Below, piece by piece: positions 8,893-17,529 of a DNA stretch of 64,000 nucleotides. The stretch is from Mycobacterium sp. Lineage in GTDB: Bacteria; Actinomycetota; Actinomycetes; Mycobacteriales; Mycobacteriaceae. The notes beneath the pieces were generated by a model that was given only the letters and a program-made list of their open reading frames with translations, did not search any database and was not told the DNA's origin. The position numbers were made by a program, and so were the translations under genes. The stretch is from NCBI GenBank assembly GCA_011620645.1, contig WOYS01000118.1:33586-97585 (forward strand), given 5' to 3'. Within the stretch, counting starts at the first letter, position 1; every line of letters starts with the position of its first letter.

Positions 8893-9378
8893 GTGAGTTT
8901 CCGAAATCGCATCCAGCAACAGCAGAAACCCTCAAGGCCGGTACTGAACCGGTCAGACACCAACGCCTTGGCGCAGGGACGGGCGAATGGCCTTCCGGGC
9001 ATTGATAATTTCGCCCTCGCCAACCGACTGAAGCCACGGCGCGCTGAGCTTCTGCAGGTGCTGACGCAGGTGGACGCGTCGGTGGATCAGGTAGCGCAGG
9101 TGCAGATCATGCAGTGGATCCGCGAGGAGTACGAAGCGCGCCAGGGTGGTCAGGTCATCGGCATGTTCGGCAAGTGCTACCTCGGCCCGCCGTTCGTCGA
9201 CCACAAACTCGACCTGTTCGGTTCGATCCTGCAGCATTACTCACCGGCGGATGATCCGGGTTATCCGTACTCGCAGGCGCGTGGGCTGGTCCGCAGCGGA
9301 TCATACGCATTCATTGAAATCTATTCCGACGGAAAGATTGTGCCGATCCTGCCGGACGGCACAGCGGTGGCGATGTGA
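8893..9378 (+). CDS. Conserved-looking protein of unknown function in accessory operon
   Basis: 161 residues, no family recognised. The N-terminal ~40 residues are polar and Gln/Asn-rich; the rest looks like a compact alpha/beta domain (LLQVLTQVDASVDQVAQVQ, then FGKCYLGPPFVDHKLDLFG and a final SYAFIEIYSDGKIVPILPDG hairpin). No membrane helix or signal peptide. Start GTG 8893 sits behind a perfect AGGAGG at 8882-8887, nine bases after the previous stop, so it is clearly translated with the operon. The short hydrophobic strands at the end could be an interaction surface. Confidence 0.6.
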   Translation: MSFRNRIQQQQKPSRPVLNRSDTNALAQGRANGLPGIDNFALANRLKPRRAELLQVLTQVDASVDQVAQVQIMQWIREEYEARQGGQVIGMFGKCYLGPPFVDHKLDLFGSILQHYSPADDPGYPYSQARGLVRSGSYAFIEIYSDGKIVPILPDGTAVAM

Positions 9379-9419
9379 GGAGGCCGTGGTGAAGATCGGT
9401 TTGGCGTTAGGAGTCGTAG

Positions 9420-11192
9420 ATGACTAATCCAGCTAGTCCCAGTGACGTCAGCAGGATCGTCAATAGTGCTGTTGGACAGTTGGTGAGAACGCTCGACTCG
9501 GTCGACACCAAAGTCGACTTGGTTCGCGGTGATGTCGGTCGGGTAACCACCGACTTGCAGACTACCCGGGCGGAATTGCTGGAGCTCCGGGACGAGTTCC
9601 AGTCCTTCGTTCGACAGGCCGAACGCATCGCGAATGTTCAGCGTTCGGAGACGGTCATCGGCAACCTTGAGGCCCAACTCGACCGCGAATATGGCCACTA
9701 CAACGAGGTCCGTCGCACCACTGTCGGCACACTGCAGGCCTTCGACATCGGCAACGTCACCAACAAGACGGTTCAACAGGTGTCCGAAGAGTTAATGATT
9801 CAGACGCCGCGGTACTGGTTGGCGCCGGCGCTGGTCGGGCTGGCGGCCTGGTCACGGGACAGCGAGGAACTCGCCACCCGATCCATCGAGGCGGCATTCA
9901 GCCGCGACCCTAGGAAGGCGAGCCTGTTCTTCGCATTAGTGTTGCGCAGGCAGGCCCGCATGGAGGCAGCGACCAGGTGGCTCCGTCACTACATCCAGGC
10001 CTTGGACCCACGGGCATTGACCCGTGAGTTCGTGGTCATCCTGGAGGCGGCATCCCAGGAGGCTTTTGGCGCCTACGGGCGCCAGCTCATCGGCGAGCAG
10101 TTGAGCAAGTGGAACGCGCAGTTGCGCGATGACCGCAATGTGGTCGAGGCACAGATCGCTGCCTGGTCCGGTGATCTGGATATTCATCGCGCCACCGTAA
10201 ACGAGGCGCAGTACCCACATTTGGCACGCGTGAGCCCGCAGTGGCCGCAGTTCAAGGACACTCTGGAACGCGCGTCGGCACACGGGTTCACCGCTGAGAA
10301 ATACCTCGACATCCGAGAGGAACCCACTCCACTCAACAGTTCGGTGCAGGACAGGCTCGACGACATCCTGGAGATTCTCGTCACCGAATACGACGAGGAG
10401 GAGCTGCCGCTCAAGCGGCAGGTGGTCTTCCATCAGGCCGTCATCGATAACAGCGGCGATATGGACCGCGCACATGCCGCGGCCGACGAGATCAACGTTG
10501 CGCTGGAGGAAACCCTCGACGCAGTGTCGCTGCAGACGCAGACGGCAATCCGGCGCGAGATGTACGGCGTCTCGGTGTCGGCGCAGAAGGTTGCCATCGG
10601 CGGCAGCCGCGATGACTTCCGGGCAGCCGTGCACCGGTTCTCCGCCGACTACCGGTCGCGCTACCTCGACAACGTCGACATCGTATTGCCCGAGAATCAT
10701 TCTGAGTACGCAATGACGCTCGGGTTCCGAGGGTGGCAGACGAGCACCGACGTGCCGCAGCAACAGGCGGAGTCATCCCTGGCCGGCACCTGGCAGCAGA
10801 CCGTCCGGGACTATCTGGAGAGTGTGCGGTTCAAGGACCACAATTACTACATAGCCGGTGGGATCGCACTGATCGGTCTGTTGCTCATGATCATGTGCAT
10901 CGCCAATGGTTCGGTCGGGTTCGGGCTGCTGCTGTTCCTCGCCGCCGCGGGAGGTGCAGGATTCTGGGTGTGGCGCAAGAAGACCGATTGTGACGCAAAG
11001 TACCGGAAGGCCGAGGAGATAGCGCAGGCGGCTTTGGAGTTCTCCATCGATATCTATCGAGCCACGGTGGCCGAGTTCGTTGACGCCAAGATCGCTTTCG
11101 GCGAGGAGGATGCAAAGGAGCGGGATCTGCTCCTGCTCATCGACACCTGGCCGACCATCGTCCAGAATCACGCTCAGGAGCAGGTGTCATGA
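9420..11192 (+). CDS. Large two-helix membrane protein with long cytoplasmic helical domain
   Basis: 590 residues, family not recognised. Seen: an N-terminal coiled coil (~15-90, heptad-like VDTKVDLVRGDVGRVTTDLQ), a long helical, repeat-like middle (~100-450) that resembles TPR-type helical bundles without a clear consensus, two adjacent membrane helices (~478-497 and ~500-518) forming a hairpin, and a charged helical tail (~520-590). Both large parts should therefore lie on the same side, probably the cytoplasm. Start: ATG 9420 after AGGAG. Its stop overlaps the next gene (ATGA). It is the largest membrane component of the operon and a plausible scaffold. Confidence 0.65.
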   Translation: MTNPASPSDVSRIVNSAVGQLVRTLDSVDTKVDLVRGDVGRVTTDLQTTRAELLELRDEFQSFVRQAERIANVQRSETVIGNLEAQLDREYGHYNEVRRTTVGTLQAFDIGNVTNKTVQQVSEELMIQTPRYWLAPALVGLAAWSRDSEELATRSIEAAFSRDPRKASLFFALVLRRQARMEAATRWLRHYIQALDPRALTREFVVILEAASQEAFGAYGRQLIGEQLSKWNAQLRDDRNVVEAQIAAWSGDLDIHRATVNEAQYPHLARVSPQWPQFKDTLERASAHGFTAEKYLDIREEPTPLNSSVQDRLDDILEILVTEYDEEELPLKRQVVFHQAVIDNSGDMDRAHAAADEINVALEETLDAVSLQTQTAIRREMYGVSVSAQKVAIGGSRDDFRAAVHRFSADYRSRYLDNVDIVLPENHSEYAMTLGFRGWQTSTDVPQQQAESSLAGTWQQTVRDYLESVRFKDHNYYIAGGIALIGLLLMIMCIANGSVGFGLLLFLAAAGGAGFWVWRKKTDCDAKYRKAEEIAQAALEFSIDIYRATVAEFVDAKIAFGEEDAKERDLLLLIDTWPTIVQNHAQEQVS

Positions 11193-11560
11193 CCGGTCCA
11201 TCGTCGAACTTGCCACGTATCGCCCGGGTCAGCCCGGATGACGCTGTGACCCAGCAGTTCTCGGCCGCCAACCACGCTGCGTCAACAGAACAGTTCGCGG
11301 TTCCGTATCCGCAGGAGGTTGGCGTGCCCGAGCAGGCCCCGCCGCCGATCATGATCCGCCGGGCGCGACCCAATGTGTTCGTACCGCCCCAACCACAGGA
11401 CCACGGACAGGTCATCTCGCGCGACCTCGGTCAGCAGTCCAAGATCACCCAGCCGAAGATACCCCGCAACCGCAAGATCGCGGGCAATCTGCCGGCGTGG
11501 GATCCGCTGCCACCTGGTGAGATACATGTGATCCACCGCGGTGGCCGCAGCGGTCAGTGA
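11189..11560 (+). CDS. Small Pro/Gln-rich protein, unknown function
   Basis: 123 residues, largely disordered in appearance: rich in Pro, Gln and Arg (PEQAPPPIMIRRARPN, PPQPQDHGQ), ending with a basic segment (KIPRNRKIAGNLPAWDPLPPGEIHVIHRGG). No membrane helix. It overlaps both neighbours by a few bases, so it is part of the coupled operon. Such a protein could act as an adaptor or linker between larger parts. Not recognised. Confidence 0.55.
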   Translation: MTGPSSNLPRIARVSPDDAVTQQFSAANHAASTEQFAVPYPQEVGVPEQAPPPIMIRRARPNVFVPPQPQDHGQVISRDLGQQSKITQPKIPRNRKIAGNLPAWDPLPPGEIHVIHRGGRSGQ

Positions 11561-12183
11561 TGACGTCGCACGTCAGCGCCTATGAGCAATGGGTGACTGC
11601 GGTGCGGTCCTGGCGTCAGGACCCGCTCCACGATATGTCGCAGCTCCCAACGCTTGTCGTCGACTCACTGCCGCCAGCCGCTTTCGAACGGCTGTTCAGT
11701 CACATCAGGGATGCCCAGCAGCATGTGATGAACCGCTGGGCGGACACCTTCGCGCGGGACTGGGGTGCTGCGCGCGACGAGCAAGGCAGGGTGCGGGCGC
11801 TCCTCGACACTAGGCGCGTGCTCGCGCGCCGGCTTCAGTTGGCCGGTCACCCAGGCCTGCCCGAGGTGGTCAGGGCCGAGCTCACCAAGGGTGTGGCCCG
11901 CGATACGGAGCAACTCCAGCAGGAGCTCGAAGAAGCGCTGACCAAACAGCAACGCGGTGCCCGGATCGATCGCTTCCAGACCGAACGCGCGTTGAACGTC
12001 CTGCGGACAAATCGTCTGACGGCCATCTTGGAACCCGGATTCTCGCTACAGGCGCTCTTTGACGGCCGCATCGACGTGACGCAGCAGCAGGCGGTCTCGG
12101 CGCCTTTACCCGCTCCCGGAGGCCACGATCCGGCGCCGCCGGTGCGCCGGCGCCGCACGATCATCATCGACAACCAGCCGTAG
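11560..12183 (+). CDS. Helical protein of unknown function with basic C-terminus
   Basis: ~207 residues, not recognised. Predominantly helical with long charged stretches (~85-150, TEQLQQELEEALTKQQRGAR), followed by a Pro-rich linker and a basic end VRRRRTIIIDN. It has no signal peptide or membrane helix. Start: ATG 11560, overlapping the previous stop (TGATG); GTG 11557 is an alternative. It lies directly before the AAA+ gene (10-bp gap), so it could be a partner or substrate adaptor of that ATPase. Confidence 0.6.
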   Translation: MTSHVSAYEQWVTAVRSWRQDPLHDMSQLPTLVVDSLPPAAFERLFSHIRDAQQHVMNRWADTFARDWGAARDEQGRVRALLDTRRVLARRLQLAGHPGLPEVVRAELTKGVARDTEQLQQELEEALTKQQRGARIDRFQTERALNVLRTNRLTAILEPGFSLQALFDGRIDVTQQQAVSAPLPAPGGHDPAPPVRRRRTIIIDNQP

Positions 12184-12193
12184 AGAGGCGCCC

Positions 12194-13762
12194 ATGCCCA
12201 ATCAGGCCGACACCGCCGACGAGCTCCGGCGATACCTCAATGCGCGTATCCCGTTGATCGTGCTGAGGAGCTCCGAGGCGCGCCGGGCGCAGGAACTCAT
12301 CCGACAGGTTGCCGGTCAGCTCAAGGCAATGGCGTTCTACTGTCACACCCGCACGGGCGGGCTGGCCGAACTGTTGAGTCAGAAACAGATCGTCGACGAT
12401 CGCTCGCTGCTGGGTGCATTCGATTACGCCGCGGCCACATTCCGCTCCCGTGATTACGTCAATTTTGTCTTCGTCGACGTGGAGGACATCGGCGATGACA
12501 GTTCGACTTCCCGTCATATGGCCGAACTGGCCGACCTGGCCGAGAGTCGCTCAGGGTCGATCATCCTGATCACGGCGGGCTCGGTGTCCACCGGGTTGAT
12601 GCGGCTGGGGATGGCGGTGGAACTCGACCTGCCGGACCTGGACGAGTTGTTCTACGTGGTCACCGATCTCGTCGACAACTACCGCGGATCGATGCAGATC
12701 GACTGGACGCACGACGATGTCCGCCAGGCATCCGAGATCCTGGTGGGCCTCAGCGAATCTCAAGCTCTCAATGCGATCAGCACTCTGCTGGCCAAAGGCA
12801 AACTCGTTCAAGACGATATCGTCGAGCTTTCGACATTCAAGGATCGGATGTTCGGCGCAATCTCGGGGATTGAGCGTGTGGTGATCCGCCCCGAGGACAG
12901 TCAAGTCGGTGGACTGACACAGTTACAGGGCTGGCTCCGAGAGCGTGGCGAGATGATTCGGATGGACCTCACCCACTCCAGGTTGCGTCCGCCACGCGGT
13001 GTCCTGCTGGTCGGTGTTCCGGGCTGCGGTAAGTCGCTGTCAGCCAAGATGGTCGCTGCCGAATGGCGGTTTCCGCTCTACCGATTGGACATGGCGACCG
13101 TGTTGGGAATGTACGTTGGGCAATCCGAGGGCAGGCTGCGGGAAGCACTGGACATGGCCTCGCGGGTCGCGCCGTGCGTGCTGTGGATCGACGAGATCGA
13201 AAAAGCACTCGCTGGCGGTGGCGCCGGCGGGGATTCGTCCGGGACCACTCGCCGAATGATCGGTCAGTTCCTCTACTGGTTGCAGGAATCCCGATCGAAG
13301 GTTTTCGTGGTCGCCACGGCAAACGATGTCAGCTCGCTGCCACCGGAGTTACTGCGCAAGGGGCGATTCGATGAGCTGTTCTTCGTCGACCTGCCGGATT
13401 CTGAGGACCGCGCAGAGATCATCCGGCTGTACTACCAGTCCTATCTGGAGACCGATGTGTCGCCGTATCTTCTCGACGAACTTGTATCTCTCTCAGAGGG
13501 TTTCGCCGGTGCCGATATAGCGGCTGTGATCCATGACCTTGCTTCCTACAAGCTGAGACAAGGGCTGGGTGCCGGTCCGATCCCGGATGATCTGGTCAAG
13601 GATGAGTTCCGGAACCTGATGCCGTTCAGCCGTACAAATCCAGAGGACGTCGCTGCGATCCGGGCGTGGGGACTGGAACGTGCGGTCCCGGCAGGACGGC
13701 AGCGGCAGGTCGAGGAAGGCGATTATGGGCGTGGCACTCGGCGCATCATGACCCCGAACTGA
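12194..13762 (+). CDS. AAA+ ATPase, Ycf46-like
   Basis: 522 residues. The N-terminal ~230 residues (starting [22 protein letters not shown]) resemble the N-domain of Ycf46-like ATPases of cyanobacteria and plastids. The AAA+ module follows: Walker A GVPGCGKS (274-281), Walker B VLWIDE (329-334), sensor 1 VFVVATAND, the arginine-finger region [16 protein letters not shown], and a C-terminal lid helix bundle with [11 protein letters not shown]. No protease domain is attached, so it is probably an unfoldase or remodelling ATPase. In ESX secretion, EccA is also an AAA+ protein but of the CbbX type, so the parallel is only functional. Start ATG 12194 is preceded by GAGAGGCG. Confidence 0.8.
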   Translation: MPNQADTADELRRYLNARIPLIVLRSSEARRAQELIRQVAGQLKAMAFYCHTRTGGLAELLSQKQIVDDRSLLGAFDYAAATFRSRDYVNFVFVDVEDIGDDSSTSRHMAELADLAESRSGSIILITAGSVSTGLMRLGMAVELDLPDLDELFYVVTDLVDNYRGSMQIDWTHDDVRQASEILVGLSESQALNAISTLLAKGKLVQDDIVELSTFKDRMFGAISGIERVVIRPEDSQVGGLTQLQGWLRERGEMIRMDLTHSRLRPPRGVLLVGVPGCGKSLSAKMVAAEWRFPLYRLDMATVLGMYVGQSEGRLREALDMASRVAPCVLWIDEIEKALAGGGAGGDSSGTTRRMIGQFLYWLQESRSKVFVVATANDVSSLPPELLRKGRFDELFFVDLPDSEDRAEIIRLYYQSYLETDVSPYLLDELVSLSEGFAGADIAAVIHDLASYKLRQGLGAGPIPDDLVKDEFRNLMPFSRTNPEDVAAIRAWGLERAVPAGRQRQVEEGDYGRGTRRIMTPN

Positions 13763-13786
13763 TATTCCGTCGAACAGGAGCGATAC

Positions 13787-14047
13787 ATGTCCGAACTGCA
13801 GAAGCTCAAGGGCACGCTGGAAACCATCGCCAACTCTGCAAAGCAGACGGGCGGCAACCTGGGGCAGTTCAAGAGCAAGTTCAGTGCCCATCAGGGGCAG
13901 GTGCGAGCAGCGATCGGCGGCAGTTCGCAGCGCAAGGACCAAGAGGTCCTGCAGGCGCTCGATGCCGCTTCCAAGCAGGTCGACGCCGCGGTGCAGGCGT
14001 TGCAACAGGCCGCCAAGGTGGCATCGAACTACGGCAGATCGTTGTGA
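13787..14047 (+). CDS. Small helical protein, WXG100/ESAT-6-like in size and shape
   Basis: 86 residues, nearly all predicted helix with a central turn (AAIGGSSQRKD), i.e. a helical hairpin. Size, Ala/Gln/Lys composition and position behind a FtsK-type and an AAA+ ATPase recall WXG100 proteins, but the WXG motif itself is absent and no C-terminal YxxxD/E signal is evident. Start ATG 13787 follows AGGAG. Its stop overlaps the next start (GTGA). It may be a structural or exported subunit. Not recognised by name. Confidence 0.6.
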   Translation: MSELQKLKGTLETIANSAKQTGGNLGQFKSKFSAHQGQVRAAIGGSSQRKDQEVLQALDAASKQVDAAVQALQQAAKVASNYGRSL

Positions 14048-14391
14048 CGCGGCCGGGGGGCCATGATGATCCGCTGGCACTGGAGCGTGCGGCGCGGGAG
14101 TTTCACGCCATCGCTCAGAGTGCACGCGCACAGGCCGGACATCTGGACAAGCATGCCGGGAAGGTCAGACCTGTCGCGCACGGCGTGACTTCGATCATCG
14201 GAGGTACTGCAAGCGGTACCGATAAGAAGATGATCGGTACATTGGATCGCGCTCTTCGTGATCTGCAGGACGCGTCGCGACGCCTCAACGAATCTGCGCA
14301 GGCCGCAGAACAGTTGGCCCGCGAGGCCACCGGCCGTGCGTTGTCCGCCAGGGAGGCGCAGGCCGCTGCCCAGTCTGCGCGTAGGAGGTGA
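14044..14391 (+). CDS. Small helical protein, second of three
   Basis: 115 residues, starting at GTG 14044 that overlaps the preceding stop by four bases. It is composed of two long helices separated by a Gly-rich turn (TSIIGGTASGTDKK, ~48-61), followed by a strongly Ala/Gln/Arg-rich helix to the end. The layout (helix–turn–helix of about 100 residues) again recalls WXG100-type proteins. No signal peptide. The coupling to 13787–14047 suggests the two products may pair, as EsxA/EsxB do; this is inference. Confidence 0.55.
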   Translation: MTRPGGHDDPLALERAAREFHAIAQSARAQAGHLDKHAGKVRPVAHGVTSIIGGTASGTDKKMIGTLDRALRDLQDASRRLNESAQAAEQLAREATGRALSAREAQAAAQSARRR

Positions 14392-14392
14392 G

Positions 14393-14917
14393 ATGGCATC
14401 CGACATCGAGAATCTCGCAAAAGCGTTGAATGCATTGGCATCCGACGCCGGGCGTACAGGACAGGCGGTGGAGCACGCCGTCAAGGAGTCCGCGCGACTG
14501 CTCGATCGTGCTCAGGCCCAGCGCAGCAGCGGAGTGTCGGTGGCGCGGTTGGTGAGTCAGTTGCAGGTCGCGGTCGACAAGGGCCGCAGCGCGGTGGCCG
14601 GTGTGGAACAGATCGAACGACACGGTCACTCGTTCGCCGAACATCTCGCGACGCGTGCGGGCGGCGGACAAGGTACCTCAGGCTTTCTTGCCGACGCGCT
14701 GGTTCTAGGTACGGCAGTGCTCGGTGGCCTGGGTTCTCCGCAGACGATGCTGTCGGATTCCCCAGACACCACGGGCGCCGGCCAGGTCGGTGGTTCGAGC
14801 ATGAACGAGCGATCGCTGGCGGCGCAGGGCGACCTCGACGACCTCAACCGGTCTACCCGTGAGCGCTCTGAGAAGAAGATCAAACCGGCCGACCACGACC
14901 CGTCCAAGCACAGTTGA
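14393..14917 (+). CDS. Helical protein with glycine-rich centre, third of three
   Basis: 174 residues. The first ~80 residues are a helical pair (MASDIENLAKALNALASDAG, then a conserved-looking SVARLVSQLQVAVDKGRSAVAGVEQIERHG), a short moderately hydrophobic stretch follows (ALVLGTAVLGGLG, ~102-114, probably too weak for a membrane helix), and the tail is polar, Asp/Lys/Ser-rich. Start ATG 14393 follows AGGAGG directly. It is compatible with a larger secreted or pore-linked protein of the same helical type. Not recognised. Confidence 0.55.
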   Translation: MASDIENLAKALNALASDAGRTGQAVEHAVKESARLLDRAQAQRSSGVSVARLVSQLQVAVDKGRSAVAGVEQIERHGHSFAEHLATRAGGGQGTSGFLADALVLGTAVLGGLGSPQTMLSDSPDTTGAGQVGGSSMNERSLAAQGDLDDLNRSTRERSEKKIKPADHDPSKHS

Positions 14918-14922
14918 GCCCC

Positions 14923-15318
14923 ATGGATCTAGCTATCTTGCTGCCAGTTGTGATCGGCGTGGTCGTTGGTCTGGTCATGAACGCCAGAGCCGAAAAACGC
15001 CGTCCCGGCACCTTCGTCGGCTCCGCGATTGCAGGGGCGATAGGCGGCGGCTTCATCTCGTTGGTCCTCTTCGGCAGCGTCCCGTGGCTGTCGACGGTCG
15101 GCGGCATCTGGTTGCGACTCACTGGATTTCTGGCGGCCACCGTCCTCGGGGCCGTGTTTGTCGGCAACCTTGTCGGTCGAAAGTTGAAAACTAAGGCAGC
15201 CGACGCCGAGCCGGCTGCTGAGACTGCTGCCGGTGGCACGATTGACGGCGCGCCGATCTTTCCAATAACCGGGCATAGTCACCCGACACAACCCCCGAGC
15301 CCAGATTCGACGCCCTGA
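14923..15318 (+). CDS. Small membrane protein, GlsB/YeaQ/YmgE-like
   Basis: 131 residues with three hydrophobic, glycine-rich helices in the first ~85 residues (VVIGVVVGLVMNARAEKRRPGTFVGS... with GAIGGGF, then FLAATVLGAVFVGNLVG). This resembles the small 'transglycosylase-associated' YeaQ/GlsB stress family, extended by a ~45-residue polar tail ending in Pro-rich sequence with PIFPITG. Start: ATG 14923; TTG 14914, overlapping the previous stop, is an alternative. It closes the plus-strand operon. Confidence 0.6.
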   Translation: MDLAILLPVVIGVVVGLVMNARAEKRRPGTFVGSAIAGAIGGGFISLVLFGSVPWLSTVGGIWLRLTGFLAATVLGAVFVGNLVGRKLKTKAADAEPAAETAAGGTIDGAPIFPITGHSHPTQPPSPDSTP

Positions 15319-15365
15319 TCATTCTGACGGCGACCAGCTTGGGAATCCTTGCTGCCCAAGGCTGA

Positions 15366-16592
15366 CTACCTGCGCAGCACGGTCGTTCCGGATGTGCCCA
15401 TGGTGTGGCTGAGGAGCTTCGCGAAACAGTGGTCGCCGTCGAAACCCTGTGACGCACACCAGTCCAGCGCTGCCGGACCACTTCCGAAGGGGATGCCGGA
15501 CACGGTGATCCACCAGTTCGGCTCGCTGTACACGGGCCAATCTCCAGACCAGACCAGACGCGCGCTCGGAAACCGTTGACGCAATTCCAGGTGCTCGCGG
15601 ACTATCTCCGCGTAGTTCCAGGAGACTCCGTCCGCGAACAGCCCGGGTCGTTTCGAACTGAGCTGCGGCTGCCAGATGTTCAGCAGACTTGCATCGATGG
15701 ACGCGAGGTCCGCGATGGCGATGTCGACCAATGCCGAATGGGCTGCGGCGTCGAGGTCACCCGATGCCGGCATGGTCGGCCCGAAGGCGGTGAACGCCGA
15801 ACCCGAGACACTACCTGCGTCTGCGGATTCCTGCCCGTCATTGAAAGCGACCATCTGGACATCACCGGTGATGGCGTCTGCGGTGCGCCAGTAGGTGCCG
15901 GGTGGGAACGTAAACGTCACCGACGTGCCTTCGCCTACCAGCGGGACGGGGTTGCCGGATAGATCGAAAAGCCCCGCCGCAACGTCGCGTCCCGCAGCAT
16001 CGACGACGGTGAGTCGGAACTCGTTGTTGCCGAGCAGATCCCCGTCAGTACAGCTGGGCCTGAGGCGTGTGACGACAGTGAGTCCGCCGGTGCCGTCGGT
16101 GACTGATGTGGCCTGCATGTCAGGCGGTGTGGCACAGGCGGCGAGTTCATCGGAGGAGTCCGGCGATAAGGACAGACCGCCGGAGGCACGCGGACCATCG
16201 GAGGCGCCTGGAGCGTCGCCCGAGTTGTTCGACACGACTATGGCGCCGAGCACGATCGCGAACACCGCGAGTAGCGCGGCCGCGATGATCGCCCACTGTT
16301 GTGGAGATGGCCCGCGGGCAGGACCGGCGGGCCCTCCCGGCGATGGAGTATTGCGACCGGGTGATGAGGTCACACCGATCTTCGGGTATCCGCCCGGCCG
16401 TGTTTGATGCGGGACCTGCGAACCCGGAACATCGAGTCCCGACTGTGTCCCGCTGCTCGACCCGGCTAGATCGGCCCTTGGTGATGCCGATCCGATGTCC
16501 GGGTAATTCGGAAATTGCTCTGGATCGGGGTGATCGGGGCGGTCTCCGCCCGATCGGGGCAGTGGGAACAACGGCTGTGGGTCGTCGGTCAT
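15366..16592 (-). CDS. Single-pass protein with PLFPL tag and large extracytoplasmic domain
   Basis: 408 residues. Seen: N-terminal tag TDDPQPLFPLPRSG and later YPDIG / YPKIG; a Pro/Gly/Ser-rich cytoplasmic segment; one membrane helix (~110-132); a Ser/Asp-rich linker; a Cys-containing beta-type domain (ACATPPDM...RPSC); and a C-terminal domain with FPSARLVWSGDWP and two Cys near the end. The C-terminal domain resembles that of the protein at 19143–19880 (FPGASYLRTD...), a type I recall from extracytoplasmic parts of actinobacterial Ser/Thr kinases; no kinase domain is present. Start: ATG 16592 after AGGAAGG, giving the same MTD start as its relatives. Confidence 0.65.
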   Translation of the reverse strand: MTDDPQPLFPLPRSGGDRPDHPDPEQFPNYPDIGSASPRADLAGSSSGTQSGLDVPGSQVPHQTRPGGYPKIGVTSSPGRNTPSPGGPAGPARGPSPQQWAIIAAALLAVFAIVLGAIVVSNNSGDAPGASDGPRASGGLSLSPDSSDELAACATPPDMQATSVTDGTGGLTVVTRLRPSCTDGDLLGNNEFRLTVVDAAGRDVAAGLFDLSGNPVPLVGEGTSVTFTFPPGTYWRTADAITGDVQMVAFNDGQESADAGSVSGSAFTAFGPTMPASGDLDAAAHSALVDIAIADLASIDASLLNIWQPQLSSKRPGLFADGVSWNYAEIVREHLELRQRFPSARLVWSGDWPVYSEPNWWITVSGIPFGSGPAALDWCASQGFDGDHCFAKLLSHTMGTSGTTVLRR

Positions 16593-16620
16593 CAGTCGCC
16601 TTCCTGGGGTCGGGCCAAGA

Positions 16621-17529
16621 TCAGCATTTTGCCCACGGGAAATCTCCACGATTCTCGTCGACCCAATCGGCAATTTGGTTGGCCGCGGTCACACCGGATT
16701 GGAACGTGCCGTCGTACGGTGCCACGGCAATCGCCACACCGAGGGCGCCGTGGTCGCTTCGAAGTATCGCGAATTGGCGCACAAGGTAATTGCCATCAGA
16801 CGCCGGACCCCACCCGCCCTTGGATGCGGCGTCGGCGTCGCGGGCGAATCCCCATCGTTGTTCTGACACGATCTGTTGCATCTCGGCGATCACCGCGTCG
16901 GCGCCGTCGATGCAGGGCAGGCGCCAGGCGAAGGCGGCCTGCGCCTCGGTGGTCCAATCCGTCTGTCCGAACGCGGTGAAACCCGCTCGTATCCTTTCGG
17001 GTTGAACGACCGTCCCCAGATCCCCGGCGTCCTGCAGTACCAGTTCGACGGCCCTGGCAGCCGCGTCGGGCGGCCCCAGTAACGACCACAGGGCTTCTGC
17101 GGCGGCGTTGTCCGACCGTGTGATCGCGGCGGAAAGATACTCGAGAGACTGCTCCGGCGCCGAGCGAAAGGCGGCGATCGCCACTGGAACTTTGATCGTG
17201 GACCAGGCCGGTCCCTCGACCGCTGAGGCGAACGTGAGCACATCGCCGCCGGATACCACCGAAACCGATACGCTCGCAGCGATATGATCGGCGGCAGCGG
17301 CAAAGGTTGCGTCGAGATCGGCGCGCGCCGTGTGCATCTCCGTATGTATCGATGACGTGGTTGGTGTCGCCATGGGAGACGGCGGTGCCGGGGTGGAATA
17401 CGGCTTGCCTTCGGCTGGCGGGGCTGTCGGTGCGCAGCTGGCTGACGCGACCGTCACGACGACTACGAGTGCCAGGCGCAGTGTGCCGACGACGAAGGCA
17501 GCTCGATCAGAAGATGAGTACGCGGGCAT
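16621..17529 (-). CDS. Class A beta-lactamase-like serine hydrolase (possible DD-peptidase)
   Basis: 302 residues. Seen: hydrophobic export signal ending near VASASCAP (possible but non-canonical lipobox), a Pro/Thr-rich linker, then a penicillin-binding fold signature: STIK (residues ~110-113, SxxK), SDN (~139-141) and KGG (~237-239, the KTG position). The spacing from SxxK to SDN is ~29 residues, about half that of true class A beta-lactamases, so the helical domain is shortened and an E166 equivalent is not evident; it may be a DD-peptidase relative or a non-catalytic sensor rather than a lactamase. It overlaps the upstream gene's 3' end by 23 bp, so they are one operon. Confidence 0.65.
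   Translation of the reverse strand: MPAYSSSDRAAFVVGTLRLALVVVVTVASASCAPTAPPAEGKPYSTPAPPSPMATPTTSSIHTEMHTARADLDATFAAAADHIAASVSVSVVSGGDVLTFASAVEGPAWSTIKVPVAIAAFRSAPEQSLEYLSAAITRSDNAAAEALWSLLGPPDAAARAVELVLQDAGDLGTVVQPERIRAGFTAFGQTDWTTEAQAAFAWRLPCIDGADAVIAEMQQIVSEQRWGFARDADAASKGGWGPASDGNYLVRQFAILRSDHGALGVAIAVAPYDGTFQSGVTAANQIADWVDENRGDFPWAKC

Noticed and set aside
5474-15318. Classification of the accessory operon as an ESX (type VII) locus
   Set aside because: No EccB, EccD, EccE or MycP and no WXG motif; only the ATPase and small-helical-protein logic is similar.
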